A stretch of DNA of 64,000 bases from Gordonia amarae NBRC 15530 (GCF_000241345.1 NZ_BAED01000004.1:62001-126000); one strand, 5' to 3'. Positions 45,097-53,964 are shown, counted from the first letter of the stretch. Notes: generated from the sequence alone by a model not told the origin. Program-made: numbers and translations.

Positions 45097-46301
45097 CCGA
45101 ACCGTGGTTCGTGGTCGTCGGTATCGGGGAGGACGGCTGGGCGGGCCTGACCGGCACCGCCCGTGACGCTCTGGAGAAGGCCGATATCATCTACGGTTCC
45201 CCCCGCCAGCTGGAACTGATCAGCGCCGAGGTCAATGGTGCGCGCACCCGCCTGCACCCGTGGCGATCACCGATGTCGCAGCACCTGGCCGAGGTGCTCG
45301 ACAACCCGCCGGCGTCGGTGGTGCACGTGCTGGCCAGTGGCGATCCGATGTTCCACGGCGTGGGGGCGTCGATCGTGCGGAGAGTCGGCGCCGATCGGGT
45401 GGCCGTGCTGCCACATGTGTCGAGCGCGTCGCTGGCGTGCGCGCGGCTCGGCTGGGATCTGGCCGGTACCCGTATCGTCAGCGCCGTCACCGGACCACCG
45501 GAGGCAATCGTCGAGCATGTGTCGGACGGCCGGCGCATCCTGGTGCTCAGCCGTGACGAACACACACCGTCGCAGGTGGTGACCATTCTGCGGAACCACG
45601 GGTTCGGTGATTCGCGGGTGCGGATCCTGGAACGTCTCGGCGGCCCCGCCGAACGTGTCATCGACCCCGGCCGCGACGACGTTCACCCGCTCAACATCGT
45701 CGCCGTCGACTGCCGCGGCCCCCGCACATCGGCCGCACCCGGACTGCCCGACGAGGAGTACGAGAACGACGGCCAACTCACCAAGGAACCGATCCGCGCC
45801 CTCACCGTGTGCGCATTGCGGCCCGGTGGCCGACAACTGCTGTGGGATGTGGGCGGCGGCTCGGGCAGCATCGCCATCGAATGGCTGCGGGCCGATGCCG
45901 ACGGCCGCGCCATCGGCTTCGAGGCCGATCCGACGCGGGCAGAACGCCTGGCCCGCAACGCCGTCCGGCACGGAGTCGCCCACCGGCTACAGGTCGCGGG
46001 GAAAGCCCCGGAGTCCTTCACGGGCCAGGGTGTGCCCGACGCCGTGTTCATCGGTGGTGGCTTGTCGGAGCAGGTCCTCGAACAGTGCTGGGACGCACTG
46101 GTTCCGGGCGGTCGGCTGGTGGCCAACGGCGTGGCGATCGAATCGCAGAACCTGCTCACTCAGGCAGCCGGAGTACACGGAGGCACCCTGCGCCGGTTCA
46201 GTATCGAAACGGCCGCGCCGCTGGGATCGCTGACCACGTGGCGACCGGCCCTCCCGATCGTGCAGTGGGTAGCCGACAAGAGTCAGGAGCAGCAGCGATG
46301 A
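45093..46301 (+). CDS. cobL: Precorrin-6Y C5,15-methyltransferase (decarboxylating)
   Basis: CobL methylates precorrin-6B at C5 and C15 and removes the C12 acetate carboxyl to give precorrin-8X. The 402 residues fuse a CbiE-like half (about 1-210: VVVGIGEDGWAGLTGTARDAL, VLASGDPMFHGVGAS) and a CbiT-like half (about 225-400: ALRPGGRQLLWDVGGGSGSIA, FIGGGLSEQVLEQCWDALVPG). GTG 45093 overlaps the dehydrogenase stop codon and is the natural coupled start. The cobM ATG overlaps its stop codon. Confidence 0.95.
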   Translation: MTEPWFVVVGIGEDGWAGLTGTARDALEKADIIYGSPRQLELISAEVNGARTRLHPWRSPMSQHLAEVLDNPPASVVHVLASGDPMFHGVGASIVRRVGADRVAVLPHVSSASLACARLGWDLAGTRIVSAVTGPPEAIVEHVSDGRRILVLSRDEHTPSQVVTILRNHGFGDSRVRILERLGGPAERVIDPGRDDVHPLNIVAVDCRGPRTSAAPGLPDEEYENDGQLTKEPIRALTVCALRPGGRQLLWDVGGGSGSIAIEWLRADADGRAIGFEADPTRAERLARNAVRHGVAHRLQVAGKAPESFTGQGVPDAVFIGGGLSEQVLEQCWDALVPGGRLVANGVAIESQNLLTQAAGVHGGTLRRFSIETAAPLGSLTTWRPALPIVQWVADKSQEQQR

Positions 46302-47065
46302 CCGTCTATTTCATCGGGGCCGGGCCCGGCGCGGCCGATCTGATCACCGTGCGCGGGTCGCGGATCCTCGGCAACTGCCAGACCTGTGTGTACGCGGGTT
46401 CACTGGTGCCACAAGAGATGCTGTCGCTGTGTCCGGACGGGGCAGAGCTGGTGGACACCGCGCGGATGCCGCTGGACGCGATCATCGACACGATCGTGGC
46501 CGCCGACGCCGCCGGTCACGATGTCGCCCGACTGCACTCGGGCGATCTGTCCCTGTATTCGGCGATGACAGAACAGCAACGCCTGCTCACCGAACGCGGC
46601 GTCGCGACCGAGATCGTGCCCGGGGTGCCGGCATTCGCCGCGGCCGCTGCCGCGCTCGGCTCCGAGCTGACCGTCCCGGGCGTGGGGCAGAGCCTGCTCA
46701 TCACCCGGGTGTCGACGCTGTCCACCGACATGCCGCCGGGCGAGACGCTGCCCGACCTCGCCACCGCCGGCGTCACCCTGGCGCTGCACCTGGCGGCGCA
46801 CCGGGCACACGAGATCGTCGACGCCCTCGCCCCGCATTACGGCGGCGACTGCCCGACGGCGACCGTCGCGTTCGCCAGCCGCGAGGACCAGCAGGTGGTG
46901 CGCTGTCCGCTCACCGAACTGCCCGATGCGCTCGCGGCCGCAGCCATCACCAAGACGGCCGTCATCTTCGTCGGCCGAGTCCTGGAACCCCAAGGGGTAC
47001 AGACGATCACCGACAGCTACCTGTATTCGGCCGCCCGCATGTCCAAGCTTCGGAGCCACCGGTGA
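46298..47065 (+). CDS. cobM: Precorrin-4 C11-methyltransferase
   Basis: CobM adds the C11 methyl group to precorrin-4, using AdoMet. The 255-residue protein starts MTVYFIGAGPGAADLITVRG, with CVYAGSLVPQEMLSLC, LHSGDLSLYSAMTEQ, and EIVPGVPAFAAAAAALGSELT completing the uroporphyrin-methylase fold. LTVPGVGQSLLITRVS is typical for CobM. The ATGA overlaps on both sides show tight coupling with cobL and cobK. Confidence 0.96.
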   Translation: MTVYFIGAGPGAADLITVRGSRILGNCQTCVYAGSLVPQEMLSLCPDGAELVDTARMPLDAIIDTIVAADAAGHDVARLHSGDLSLYSAMTEQQRLLTERGVATEIVPGVPAFAAAAAALGSELTVPGVGQSLLITRVSTLSTDMPPGETLPDLATAGVTLALHLAAHRAHEIVDALAPHYGGDCPTATVAFASREDQQVVRCPLTELPDALAAAAITKTAVIFVGRVLEPQGVQTITDSYLYSAARMSKLRSHR

Positions 47066-47844
47066 ACGCGATCCTGATTCTGGGCGGTACCGGAGAGGGC
47101 CGCGAGCTCGCGGGTCTGCTGCACGATGCCGGGATCGAGGTGATCACCTCACTCGCGGGCCGTGTCGCACAGCCTCGGCTGCCGGTGGGGGAGGTCCGCA
47201 TCGGCGGATTCGGGCAGTACGCCTCCGGTGACGGGGTGACCGGCCTGACGAACTGGTTGCACGAGAACAACATCCAGGCCGTGGTGGACGCGACCCACCC
47301 GTTCGCCGCCACCATCACCGACCATGCCGCCGAAGCCGCCCGGCGCGCCGGGGTGCCGCTGCTGCGACTACGCCGGCCGGCCTGGGACCCCGCCGACTTC
47401 CCGGGGGGTGACCGCTGGCACCACGCCGACTCGATCGAGGCAGCGGCCCAACAGGTTTCGCACCTCACCACGGCAGGTGACCGCGAGCGGGTACTGCTCA
47501 CCACCGGACGTCAGGACGCCTCGGCGTTCGCCGGCATCGACAGTGCGTCGTTCCTGATCCGCGTCGTCGACGCCCCCACCGGACCACTGCCGCCACGTCA
47601 CGAGATCCTGCGCTCGCGCGGCCCCTACGACACCGACTCCGAACGCCGGCTACTCACCGACAACCACATCGACGTGCTCGTCACCAAGAACAGCGGGGGA
47701 GCGCTCACCCGCGCCAAACTCGACATCGCCGGCCCGCTCGACATCGACATCGTCGTCGTCGACCGACCTGCCGAGCCGGCCGACATGCAGGTCGTCGATA
47801 CCGTCGCCGACGCCCACACCTGGTGCCTCGACACCGTCGGATAG
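47062..47844 (+). CDS. cobK: Precorrin-6A reductase
   Basis: CobK reduces precorrin-6A to precorrin-6B with NADPH. The 260 residues begin VNAILILGGTGEGRELAGLL, the dinucleotide-binding loop; AVVDATHPFAATITDHAAEA and LLRLRRPAWDP are family marks, and VLVTKNSGGALTRAKLDIA is the C-terminal conserved block. The GTG overlaps the cobM stop codon. It is the last gene of the operon; the next gene is a separate unit. Confidence 0.95.
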   Translation: MNAILILGGTGEGRELAGLLHDAGIEVITSLAGRVAQPRLPVGEVRIGGFGQYASGDGVTGLTNWLHENNIQAVVDATHPFAATITDHAAEAARRAGVPLLRLRRPAWDPADFPGGDRWHHADSIEAAAQQVSHLTTAGDRERVLLTTGRQDASAFAGIDSASFLIRVVDAPTGPLPPRHEILRSRGPYDTDSERRLLTDNHIDVLVTKNSGGALTRAKLDIAGPLDIDIVVVDRPAEPADMQVVDTVADAHTWCLDTVG

Positions 47845-47945
47845 TCACCCCCAGAGCTCCTCGTCTGAAGCCTCTGTGGATTGTGGTCACCGGGTGGCTC
47901 AAAGGCCCAGAGCCTGGGTGTTCCTCGGGGTGGAGGGCCCCGGGG

Positions 47946-47951
47946 TAGGTT
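47946..47951 (+). promoter_or_regulatory. -10 box of the DsbA-like gene
   Basis: TAGGTT is followed by 8 nt and the ATG at 47960, giving a leaderless or nearly leaderless message separate from the cob operon. Confidence 0.4.
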
Positions 47952-47959
47952 GGGCAGCG

Positions 47960-48775
47960 ATGAGCGCGCCACAGCACATGCCACCTCTGTACCCACCCGG
48001 CCCACCGGTTGATCCGTTCGCTCCGCCGCCGATTGTCGCCGCGAAATCGTCGTCGGCGGCGGCGTGGGTGGTCGGCGCAATTGCGGCGGTAGCGCTGGTG
48101 GCGGTACTCGTGGTGGGTGCGGTGGCCTACCCGGTGGTGACTCGGGTTTCCGGCGAGCCGACCGCCGTGGCGGGCGGAGGATCCGCGCCGACGAGTGCAG
48201 CGGGGGCTCCGTCCGTGGCCACCGGCTTCGGGTTCCGGACCGCAAAACCCAGTCCCAGCGATACCGACCGGCGGGTGGTGGTGACGCTGTTCGAAGATCT
48301 GCAATGCCCGGCGTGCAAACAGTTCGAGTCAATGTTCGGTGAAGCGATCACCACGCTGCGGGCCAACCCCGACGTGGTCGTCGAATACCGGATGATCTCG
48401 TTCCTCGACCGCGCCTCCACGAACAACTATTCCTCACGCGCCACCAATGCCTCGGCGTGTGTCGCCGAGGCGACCGCTACCGGCGGGGACTGGTCGACGT
48501 GGCTGCGTTTCCACACGATGCTCTACGACGAGCAACCCACCGAAGGCGGAGCGGGCCACACTGACGCCGCTCTGGCCTCACTGGCGGTCGGGGCAGGATC
48601 GCCCGATGTGAGCTCGTGCATCATCAACAACCTCTACGCGTCGTGGATCCAGGCCGGGACCCGTGATGCGCTGGACGCGATCACCGGCACCCCGACCGTC
48701 CAGATCGACGGCGTGGCCGTCGATCTGAGCACCCCGTCGGAACTGGTCAGCGCCGTCGAGCGGGCGGTCGCCTGA
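47960..48775 (+). CDS. Membrane-anchored DsbA-like thioredoxin-fold protein
   Basis: The 271 residues comprise a Pro-rich cytoplasmic start (PPLYPPGPPVDPFAPPP), one transmembrane helix (about 34-56), a low-complexity linker and an extracytoplasmic DsbA-type domain (about 100-271). The active-site CPAC (Cys116-Cys119, LFEDLQCPACKQF) is intact, and GTPTVQIDGVAVDL is the cis-proline loop. Two further cysteines (ASACVAE and VSSCIIN) lie in the helical insert. It probably oxidises or isomerises disulfides in secreted proteins. No gene at this position is known to me in M. tuberculosis. It is convergent with the DoxX-like gene, 15 bp apart. Confidence 0.86.
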   Translation: MSAPQHMPPLYPPGPPVDPFAPPPIVAAKSSSAAAWVVGAIAAVALVAVLVVGAVAYPVVTRVSGEPTAVAGGGSAPTSAAGAPSVATGFGFRTAKPSPSDTDRRVVVTLFEDLQCPACKQFESMFGEAITTLRANPDVVVEYRMISFLDRASTNNYSSRATNASACVAEATATGGDWSTWLRFHTMLYDEQPTEGGAGHTDAALASLAVGAGSPDVSSCIINNLYASWIQAGTRDALDAITGTPTVQIDGVAVDLSTPSELVSAVERAVA

Positions 48776-48790
48776 GCCCCGACCGGTCGG

Positions 48791-49177
48791 TCACAGGGTG
48801 ACAGCGATCAGGACCATCGAAGCGACCCCGAGGCCGAGCAGCACGACGTTGACCGGCAGCGCCTTGAACTCCTTGAGCTTCGCGTGCAGCCCGATCGCGA
48901 GCACCTGGATGACGGTCAGACCGAGAACGGCGGCGAACGACACCCAACCCGCCCACTCCCAGCCGTCGACGGTGTGGGCCAGGATCAGCGGCACGATGGC
49001 GCCGACCGCGCCGACGACCTCGGACCAGGCCGCGAAATAGGCCGGGCCCTTGCCGGTGGTTGTGGTCCAGGGCATCTTGTCCTGCAGTTGTGGCCACGGG
49101 GTGGACGCCTTGCCGCCTCCGGCGGCGAGATTGATGGCGGCGACGATACCAGTGATGATCCAGGTTGCGATGAGCAT
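48791..49177 (-). CDS. DoxX-like membrane protein
   Basis: The 128-residue protein has four predicted helices, starting MLIATWIITGIVAAINLAAGG, then FAAWSEVVGAVGAIVPLILAHT, WVSFAAVLGLTVIQVLAIGLH and LPVNVVLLGLGVASMVLIAV. The pattern is that of DoxX/DoxX-like quinone-linked membrane proteins, often found with redox enzymes. The ATG has an AAGGAA ribosome binding site. It is the last gene of the marR-led operon, 46 nt after the FMN reductase gene. Electron-transfer function is inference from the family. Confidence 0.78.
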   Translation of the reverse strand: MLIATWIITGIVAAINLAAGGGKASTPWPQLQDKMPWTTTTGKGPAYFAAWSEVVGAVGAIVPLILAHTVDGWEWAGWVSFAAVLGLTVIQVLAIGLHAKLKEFKALPVNVVLLGLGVASMVLIAVTL

Positions 49178-49223
49178 GGTTGTTCCTTCGTGGTGAACTT
49201 TGTTGGGGAATGGGTTGTGATGG

Positions 49224-49907
49224 TCAGTTGCCGCCGCGGGCCAGGCGCATGAGGTCGGTGTCGAAGTCGACCTCGGCGGCGGTCTGTTCGGCGCGGGTGG
49301 CGTTTCCGGCGAACGAATGCTGATAGCCGGCCCACCCACCGCCGGCGATGTCGCGGCCCACACCGCTCGCGGTGAGCGCGGCGAGTTCACCCGCCGCCCG
49401 GTCGATTCGTTTGCCGAGTTCTGCGCTGCCCCAATCGTCGGGGGCGGCGAATACCGATGTCGGGGCCGGGATCGTGCGGAAGAACGCGAACAGCGGGCGC
49501 AGCTGGTCGTCGAGAACCATCGCGTGGCGTTCGGATCCGGCGGTGGCGGCCAGGAGCACGGGTGTGGCGATGATCAGGTCATTGTCGAGCAGGTCGATGA
49601 ACGACTTGAACAATCCACTGATTCCGGCCTTGTACACCGGGGTGGAGGCGATCAGGGCATCGGCTGCGGCCAGTTTCTCGATCGCCTCCTGAACGGGTTG
49701 TGTCGGGAACCCGGCCACCAGACTGCGCGCGATGTCGCCGGCGATCGGGGCCAGTTCTATCACCGTCGCCACCGCGTTGCGGCCGGACTCGCGGAGCCTG
49801 TCGACGGTTGCCGCCGCGGCCTGATCGGCGAGCATGCGGGTCGTCGACGGATCGCTCGTGCCGGCGCTGATCGCGACGACGCTGTACGAGGCTTCTCCGA
49901 GGCTCAT
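49224..49907 (-). CDS. NAD(P)H-dependent FMN reductase
   Basis: The 227 residues form a flavodoxin-like reductase of the CE1759/MsuE type: VVAISAGTSDPSTTRMLADQ binds FMN phosphate, ALIASTPVYKAGISGLFKSF is the conserved flavin loop, and LLAATAGSERHAMVLDDQLR completes the fold. It would supply reduced FMN to the monooxygenase encoded by the gene it overlaps by 4 bp (ATGA). The pairing makes a two-component flavin system likely. The last 60 or so residues are an unusual acidic extension. Confidence 0.9.
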   Translation of the reverse strand: MSLGEASYSVVAISAGTSDPSTTRMLADQAAAATVDRLRESGRNAVATVIELAPIAGDIARSLVAGFPTQPVQEAIEKLAAADALIASTPVYKAGISGLFKSFIDLLDNDLIIATPVLLAATAGSERHAMVLDDQLRPLFAFFRTIPAPTSVFAAPDDWGSAELGKRIDRAAGELAALTASGVGRDIAGGGWAGYQHSFAGNATRAEQTAAEVDFDTDLMRLARGGN

Positions 49908-51091
49908 GCGAACCTCGGCATGTTCGCGCGCCTCGCCGGATCGCTGTCGATGTACGGCAGTGATCCGGAGGTGTTGTCGCCGGTATTCGGTCGCGGGCGG
50001 GCCTGCCGGGTTTCCCCGTCACCGTAGGCGGCCTGAACGAGTGAGGCGTGGGTGGGTGCCTCCGGCACACCGGGTGCCCGCAGCGCCGACATTTCTTTGC
50101 GCAACACCGGCACCACCTCGGTGGCGAGCAACTCGACCTGTTCCAGCGCGACGTCCAGCGGCATCGATCCCAGGTCCATCGCCCACAGCTGCCGCTGGTA
50201 GTCGCCGAACCCTTCCCGGAAGGTGAGGGTTTTGTCGATGACCTCCTGCGGCGACCCCACCGACAGCGGGGTGCCTTCGGCGAACTGTTCCAGGCTCGTG
50301 CCCTGGAACATGGGGTAGGAATCGAAGTACGGCCGGAACCCCGCGTAGGCATCTTGGGAGTTCTTGGCGATGAACGCCTGCCCACCCAGGCCGACGAGGG
50401 CGTCCTGCGCGCGGCCGTGCCCATGGTGTTCGAACCGCTGCCGATAGAAATCCACGAGCGGTTTGAAGTGGAAGTTCGGGGCCAGGATGTGGTTGGCGAA
50501 GTAGCCGTTGCCGTAGAACGCGGCCTGCTCGGCGATCTCCGGGGTGCGGATCGCGCCGTGCCACACGAACGGCGGAACCCCGTCGAGGGGGCGCGGGGTC
50601 GAGGTGAAACCCTGCAACGGGGTGCGGAACTTTCCTTCCCAGTCCACCACGTCTTCACGCCACAGCCGGTGCAGCAGGTTGTAGTTCTCCAGCGCGAGGG
50701 GAACGCCGTCGCGGATGCTCTGCCCGAACCACGGGTACACCGGAACCGTGTTGCCGCGACCGAGCATCAGGTCCATGCGGCCGTCGGCGACGTGCTGGAG
50801 GAATGCGTAGTCCTCGGCGATCTTCACCGGGTCGTTCGTGGTGATCAGGGTGACGGAGGTGGACAGGAGAATGTTCTTGGTCTGCGCCGCGATGTAGGCG
50901 AGCATCACCGGCGGCGCGGAAGCGACGAAGGGTGTGTTGTGGTGCTCACCGAACGCGAACACGTCCAGGCCGAGCTCGTCGGCGGCCTTGGCGACCCGGA
51001 TCGTGTCCTGGATGCGTTGGGCCTCGGAGCGAGGTACACCGGTGGCCGGATCAGGGGCGATGTCGCCCACACCGAAGATGCCGAATTGCAT
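49904..51091 (-). CDS. LLM-class flavin-dependent monooxygenase
   Basis: The 395-residue protein is a luciferase-like TIM barrel of the CE1758 type. MQFGIFGVGDIAPDP is the first strand, FGEHHNTPFVASAPP and LSTSVTLITTNDPVKIAEDYAFL follow, and LMLGRGNTVPVYPWFG is the flavin-binding region. It should use reduced FMN from the neighbouring reductase, although F420 use cannot be excluded. The substrate is unknown. The start ATG (51091) has an AAAGGA site; a longer frame to 51145 lacks one. The C-terminal 40 residues are polar and probably disordered. Confidence 0.9.
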   Translation of the reverse strand: MQFGIFGVGDIAPDPATGVPRSEAQRIQDTIRVAKAADELGLDVFAFGEHHNTPFVASAPPVMLAYIAAQTKNILLSTSVTLITTNDPVKIAEDYAFLQHVADGRMDLMLGRGNTVPVYPWFGQSIRDGVPLALENYNLLHRLWREDVVDWEGKFRTPLQGFTSTPRPLDGVPPFVWHGAIRTPEIAEQAAFYGNGYFANHILAPNFHFKPLVDFYRQRFEHHGHGRAQDALVGLGGQAFIAKNSQDAYAGFRPYFDSYPMFQGTSLEQFAEGTPLSVGSPQEVIDKTLTFREGFGDYQRQLWAMDLGSMPLDVALEQVELLATEVVPVLRKEMSALRAPGVPEAPTHASLVQAAYGDGETRQARPRPNTGDNTSGSLPYIDSDPARRANMPRFA

Positions 51092-51193
51092 GATGGATAA
51101 GTCCTTTCGCGTAATGCCTGGTGCGAAGGGGCCGTGCGGGTGCATGAGGGCCGGAGCGCGCGGTCTCGTCGAAATAGCTGGAATCGGGGCTTG

Positions 51194-51661
51194 TCAGTCC
51201 GCCGGAGGTAGGTTCAGGTGTTGCCGCAGGGTGCGGGTCAAGTTTTCGATCTGAGTCAGTTCTTCCGGTGACAGGGCGTCGATGAACAGTTCCCGGATCG
51301 CCATGAGGTGCGGGATCGATCCTTCGCGGAAAGCGCTGTACCCGTCGTCGGTGAGCGCCACATCGATGCCGTGGGGATCGTCGGGGCATCGGGCGCGCCG
51401 GAGGAGGCCACGCTTTTCCATCCGGCCGAGATGATGGGACAGGCGACTACGTTCCCAGCCGATCAGTTCGGCCAACTCGGACGACCTCAATGTCCGGCCG
51501 GTGGCCTCACTCAATGCCAGCAGTACCTGATAGTCACCGGAGGACAGCGACGATTCGTCCTGCAGGCGACTGGCCAGGCGAGAGCGCAGTGCCTCAGATG
51601 TCTCAATGTATCCACGCCAGATCCGCAGCTCATCGCGCGTGGGCGTCTTTCGCTGTCCCAT
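51194..51661 (-). CDS. MarR-family transcriptional regulator
   Basis: The 155-residue winged-helix protein dimerises through its ends and binds palindromic operators. The recognition region is LRSSELAELIGWERSRLSHHLGRM, followed by the wing (KRGLLRRARCPDDPHGIDVALTDDG). Cys in the wing (RRARCPDD) might sense oxidants, which is inference. The ATG at 51661 has a perfect AAGGAGG (51669-51675) 7 nt upstream. It heads the marR-monooxygenase-reductase-DoxX cluster and very probably represses it and itself through the operators upstream. Confidence 0.92.
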   Translation of the reverse strand: MGQRKTPTRDELRIWRGYIETSEALRSRLASRLQDESSLSSGDYQVLLALSEATGRTLRSSELAELIGWERSRLSHHLGRMEKRGLLRRARCPDDPHGIDVALTDDGYSAFREGSIPHLMAIRELFIDALSPEELTQIENLTRTLRQHLNLPPAD

Positions 51662-51678
51662 AGCCACACCTCCTTGGA

Positions 51679-51690
51679 TTGACACGTCAA
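51679..51690. promoter_or_regulatory. MarR operator 1 (downstream of -10)
   Basis: TTGACACGTCAA is a near-perfect palindrome (TTGAC-NN-GTCAA) located just downstream of the marR -10 box, over the probable transcription start. It is the inverted copy of the site at 51707-51718, 28 bp away centre to centre. Confidence 0.65.
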
Positions 51691-51718
51691 CTCTATGCGC
51701 ACGGCGTTGACGTGTCAA
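51690..51718 (-). promoter_or_regulatory. marR promoter
   Basis: On the reverse strand a consensus -35 TTGACA (51713-51718) is separated by exactly 17 nt from a -10 TAGAGT (51690-51695). This is the best sigma-70-type promoter in the window. Both hexamers overlap the two palindromes, so bound MarR would occlude RNA polymerase. Confidence 0.75.
51707..51718. promoter_or_regulatory. MarR operator 2 (over -35)
   Basis: TTGACGTGTCAA covers the -35 box. With the site at 51679-51690 it forms a pair spaced by 28 bp, suitable for two MarR dimers. Confidence 0.65.
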
Positions 51719-51808
51719 TTCCGATCCCGCAGGTTTCTGGAGAATCAACCATCCGCAGGCAATGTGCCCTCGCGGATCGCCACGTCGCCGGAAAGTTGCG
51801 TGGTGGCG

Positions 51809-53305
51809 TCAGGAAGGCGTGTGTCGGCGAGGGGTGAACACCAGGTCGCCGGCCGGGCGCGACACCGTCGTCGTCGCCGAGGATCCGACGACGATCAGGG
51901 TGCGCATGTCCACCACGGCCGGGTCGAACTCGCCGACGGTGGTGGTGTGCAGGGACTGCTCCGGGCCGCCCACATCGCGGCCCAGCACCAGCACACGCTC
52001 GGGTGACACCGATTCCAGCAGTAGCTCTTTCAACGCGGCAACCTGCCACGCACGGCTTGCCGAGCCGGGGTTGTAGATGGCGATGACCAGGTCGGCGGCC
52101 AGGGCATGTCGGAGCCTTTTGCAGATCACTTCCCACGGTTTGAGCCGGTCCGACAGCGAGATGACCGCGAAGTCGTGGCCGAGCGGCGCGCCCACCGCGG
52201 CGGCGACGGCGGTCGCGGCGGTGACACCGGGCACCACCCGCACCGGCACGTCCTGCCAGGCCGGTTCGGAGGCCACCTCGGCGACGGCGGTGGCCATCGC
52301 GAACACACCCGGGTCACCGGAGGACACCACTACCACCCGCGCCCCGCGATGGGCCAGGGCGAGGGCGAACTCGGCGCGTTCGGATTCAACCCGGTTGTCG
52401 CTGGCGTGGATCCGCTGCCCTGGTCGCGGGGTCAGGCGTTTGAGGTAGGTGGTGTAGCCGACGAAGTCGGTGGCGGCGGCGAGTTCGGCCCGCACCTCCG
52501 GCGTCGTCCAGGTATCGCGGCCGGGGCCCAGACCCACGACCACCACCTCACCCGACGTACCGCCCGCCGGTGCGGCCGGGTTGTTGCGTCCACCGGGCAC
52601 CACGATCATCGAAAAGTACGGAACCTGAGCCGGATCCACGTCGGCCGCGGGCAGCACCCGCTGCGAGGTGGTCGACGCCCGCTCGACGTACCACGCTTCG
52701 TCGAGGCGCCCGGAGGCTTCGAGCGCGGCGCGCACGGCGGTGAAGGTGCGGCCCAGTTTCATCACCGCGAACGCGTCGGCGCTGCGGAATCGTGCGGTCA
52801 GGTCGACCTGCGAGAGGGTGCCGGGGATGACGGTCAGTGTTTCCTCGCCCTCCACCAGTGGGATGGCCATCGCCGCCGATGCCGCGCTCACCGACGTCAC
52901 CCCGGGCACGATTTCGGCGTCGAACTCACCGGCCAGGCGTTTGTGCATGTGCATGTAGGAGCTGAAGAACAGGGGGTCGCCCTCGGCCAGCAGCACCACG
53001 TCGCGTCCGGCGCGCAGGTGTTCGGCCAGCCGCCGCGCCGACTCGGTGTAGAAGTCGGCCAGCGCCCCGGCGTAGCCGCGTGGATGATCGGTGGTCTCGG
53101 TGGTCACCGGGTACATCAGCCGCTCTTCGATCTGCCCGTCCCGCAGATACGGGGCGGCCACCGACCGGGCGATGCTGTTGCCGTGGCGCGCACAGTGATA
53201 CGCGATCACCGGTGCCTCGCCGATCAGCCGGGCCGCCTTGATGGTGACCAGTTCGCTGTCCCCGGGGCCCAGGCCCACGCCCCACAGTGTGCCGTTCGCG
53301 GTCAT
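51809..53305 (-). CDS. cobIJ: Fused precorrin-2 C20- and precorrin-3B C17-methyltransferase
   Basis: Two uroporphyrin-methylase domains are joined in 498 residues. The first (about 1-245, CobI) starts GTLWGVGLGPGDSELVTIKA and contains VLLAEGDPLFFSSYMHMHKR. The second (about 255-498, CobJ) starts EVVVVGLGPGRDTWTTPEV and contains VVSSGDPGVFAMATAV, with AVISLSDRLKPWEVI. CobI methylates precorrin-2 at C20; CobJ methylates precorrin-3B at C17 and contracts the ring. The same fusion exists in mycobacteria (Rv2066). It lies 3 nt after cobH and is the last gene of cobG-cobH-cobIJ. Confidence 0.95.
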   Translation of the reverse strand: MTANGTLWGVGLGPGDSELVTIKAARLIGEAPVIAYHCARHGNSIARSVAAPYLRDGQIEERLMYPVTTETTDHPRGYAGALADFYTESARRLAEHLRAGRDVVLLAEGDPLFFSSYMHMHKRLAGEFDAEIVPGVTSVSAASAAMAIPLVEGEETLTVIPGTLSQVDLTARFRSADAFAVMKLGRTFTAVRAALEASGRLDEAWYVERASTTSQRVLPAADVDPAQVPYFSMIVVPGGRNNPAAPAGGTSGEVVVVGLGPGRDTWTTPEVRAELAAATDFVGYTTYLKRLTPRPGQRIHASDNRVESERAEFALALAHRGARVVVVSSGDPGVFAMATAVAEVASEPAWQDVPVRVVPGVTAATAVAAAVGAPLGHDFAVISLSDRLKPWEVICKRLRHALAADLVIAIYNPGSASRAWQVAALKELLLESVSPERVLVLGRDVGGPEQSLHTTTVGEFDPAVVDMRTLIVVGSSATTTVSRPAGDLVFTPRRHTPS

Positions 53306-53308
53306 GTT

Positions 53309-53935
53309 TCACACCTCCGAGGTGGAGGCCAGGGCGTTGAGCGCGGAGGCGACGATCGCCGACCCGCCGCGCCGGCCTCGGACGGTGAGGAACTCCAGGT
53401 CGGTGCGGGCAGCGAGCGCCTCACACGATTCGGCCGCGCCGACGAACCCGACCGGGGCCCCGACGATCGCGGCGGGCTTGTCGGCGCCTGCGTCGATCAG
53501 GTCCAGCAGCGCAAACAGGGCGGTCGGCGCATTGCCGATCGCCACCACCGAACCGGCCAGCAGCGGTTTCCAATACTCCAGCGCCGCAGCGGTTCTGGTG
53601 GTTCCCAGGCGTTCTGCCAGATCTGGCAGGCCTGGCTCGCCGAGGAAGCACAGCACGTCGTTGTCGGCGGGCAGCCGCCGTCGGGTGACGCCGGAGGCCA
53701 CCATGTTCGCATCGCACAGAATCGGTGCCCCGGCCTCCAGCGCGGTCCGTGCCGCCGCGACCACACCCGGGGTGGCCACCACATCGTCGGCCAGGTCGAC
53801 CTGTCCGCAGCCGTGGATCATCCGCACCACGACGTTCGCGACGTCTGGCGGGAATGCCGACAGATCCGCCTCGGACCGGATGATGGCGAAGGACTGACGG
53901 TAGATGGCGGCACCGTCGCGCAGATAGTCACTCAT
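53309..53935 (-). CDS. cobH: Precorrin-8X methylmutase
   Basis: CobH moves the C11 methyl group to C12, turning precorrin-8X into hydrogenobyrinate. The 208 residues match the family: YLRDGAAIYRQSFAIIRSEAD, VVVRMIHGCGQVDLADDVV with the catalytic His, GAPILCDANMVASGV, SVVAIGNAPTALFALLDLI and VGFVGAAESCEAL. The ATG start (MSDYLRDG) sits between the cobG stop codon and this gene with 29 nt spacing. Longer upstream frames overlap cobG and are not protein-like. Confidence 0.96.
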   Translation of the reverse strand: MSDYLRDGAAIYRQSFAIIRSEADLSAFPPDVANVVVRMIHGCGQVDLADDVVATPGVVAAARTALEAGAPILCDANMVASGVTRRRLPADNDVLCFLGEPGLPDLAERLGTTRTAAALEYWKPLLAGSVVAIGNAPTALFALLDLIDAGADKPAAIVGAPVGFVGAAESCEALAARTDLEFLTVRGRRGGSAIVASALNALASTSEV

Positions 53936-53964
53936 GGTGGGTTTCAGCGTAAATGCGGCGCCCC

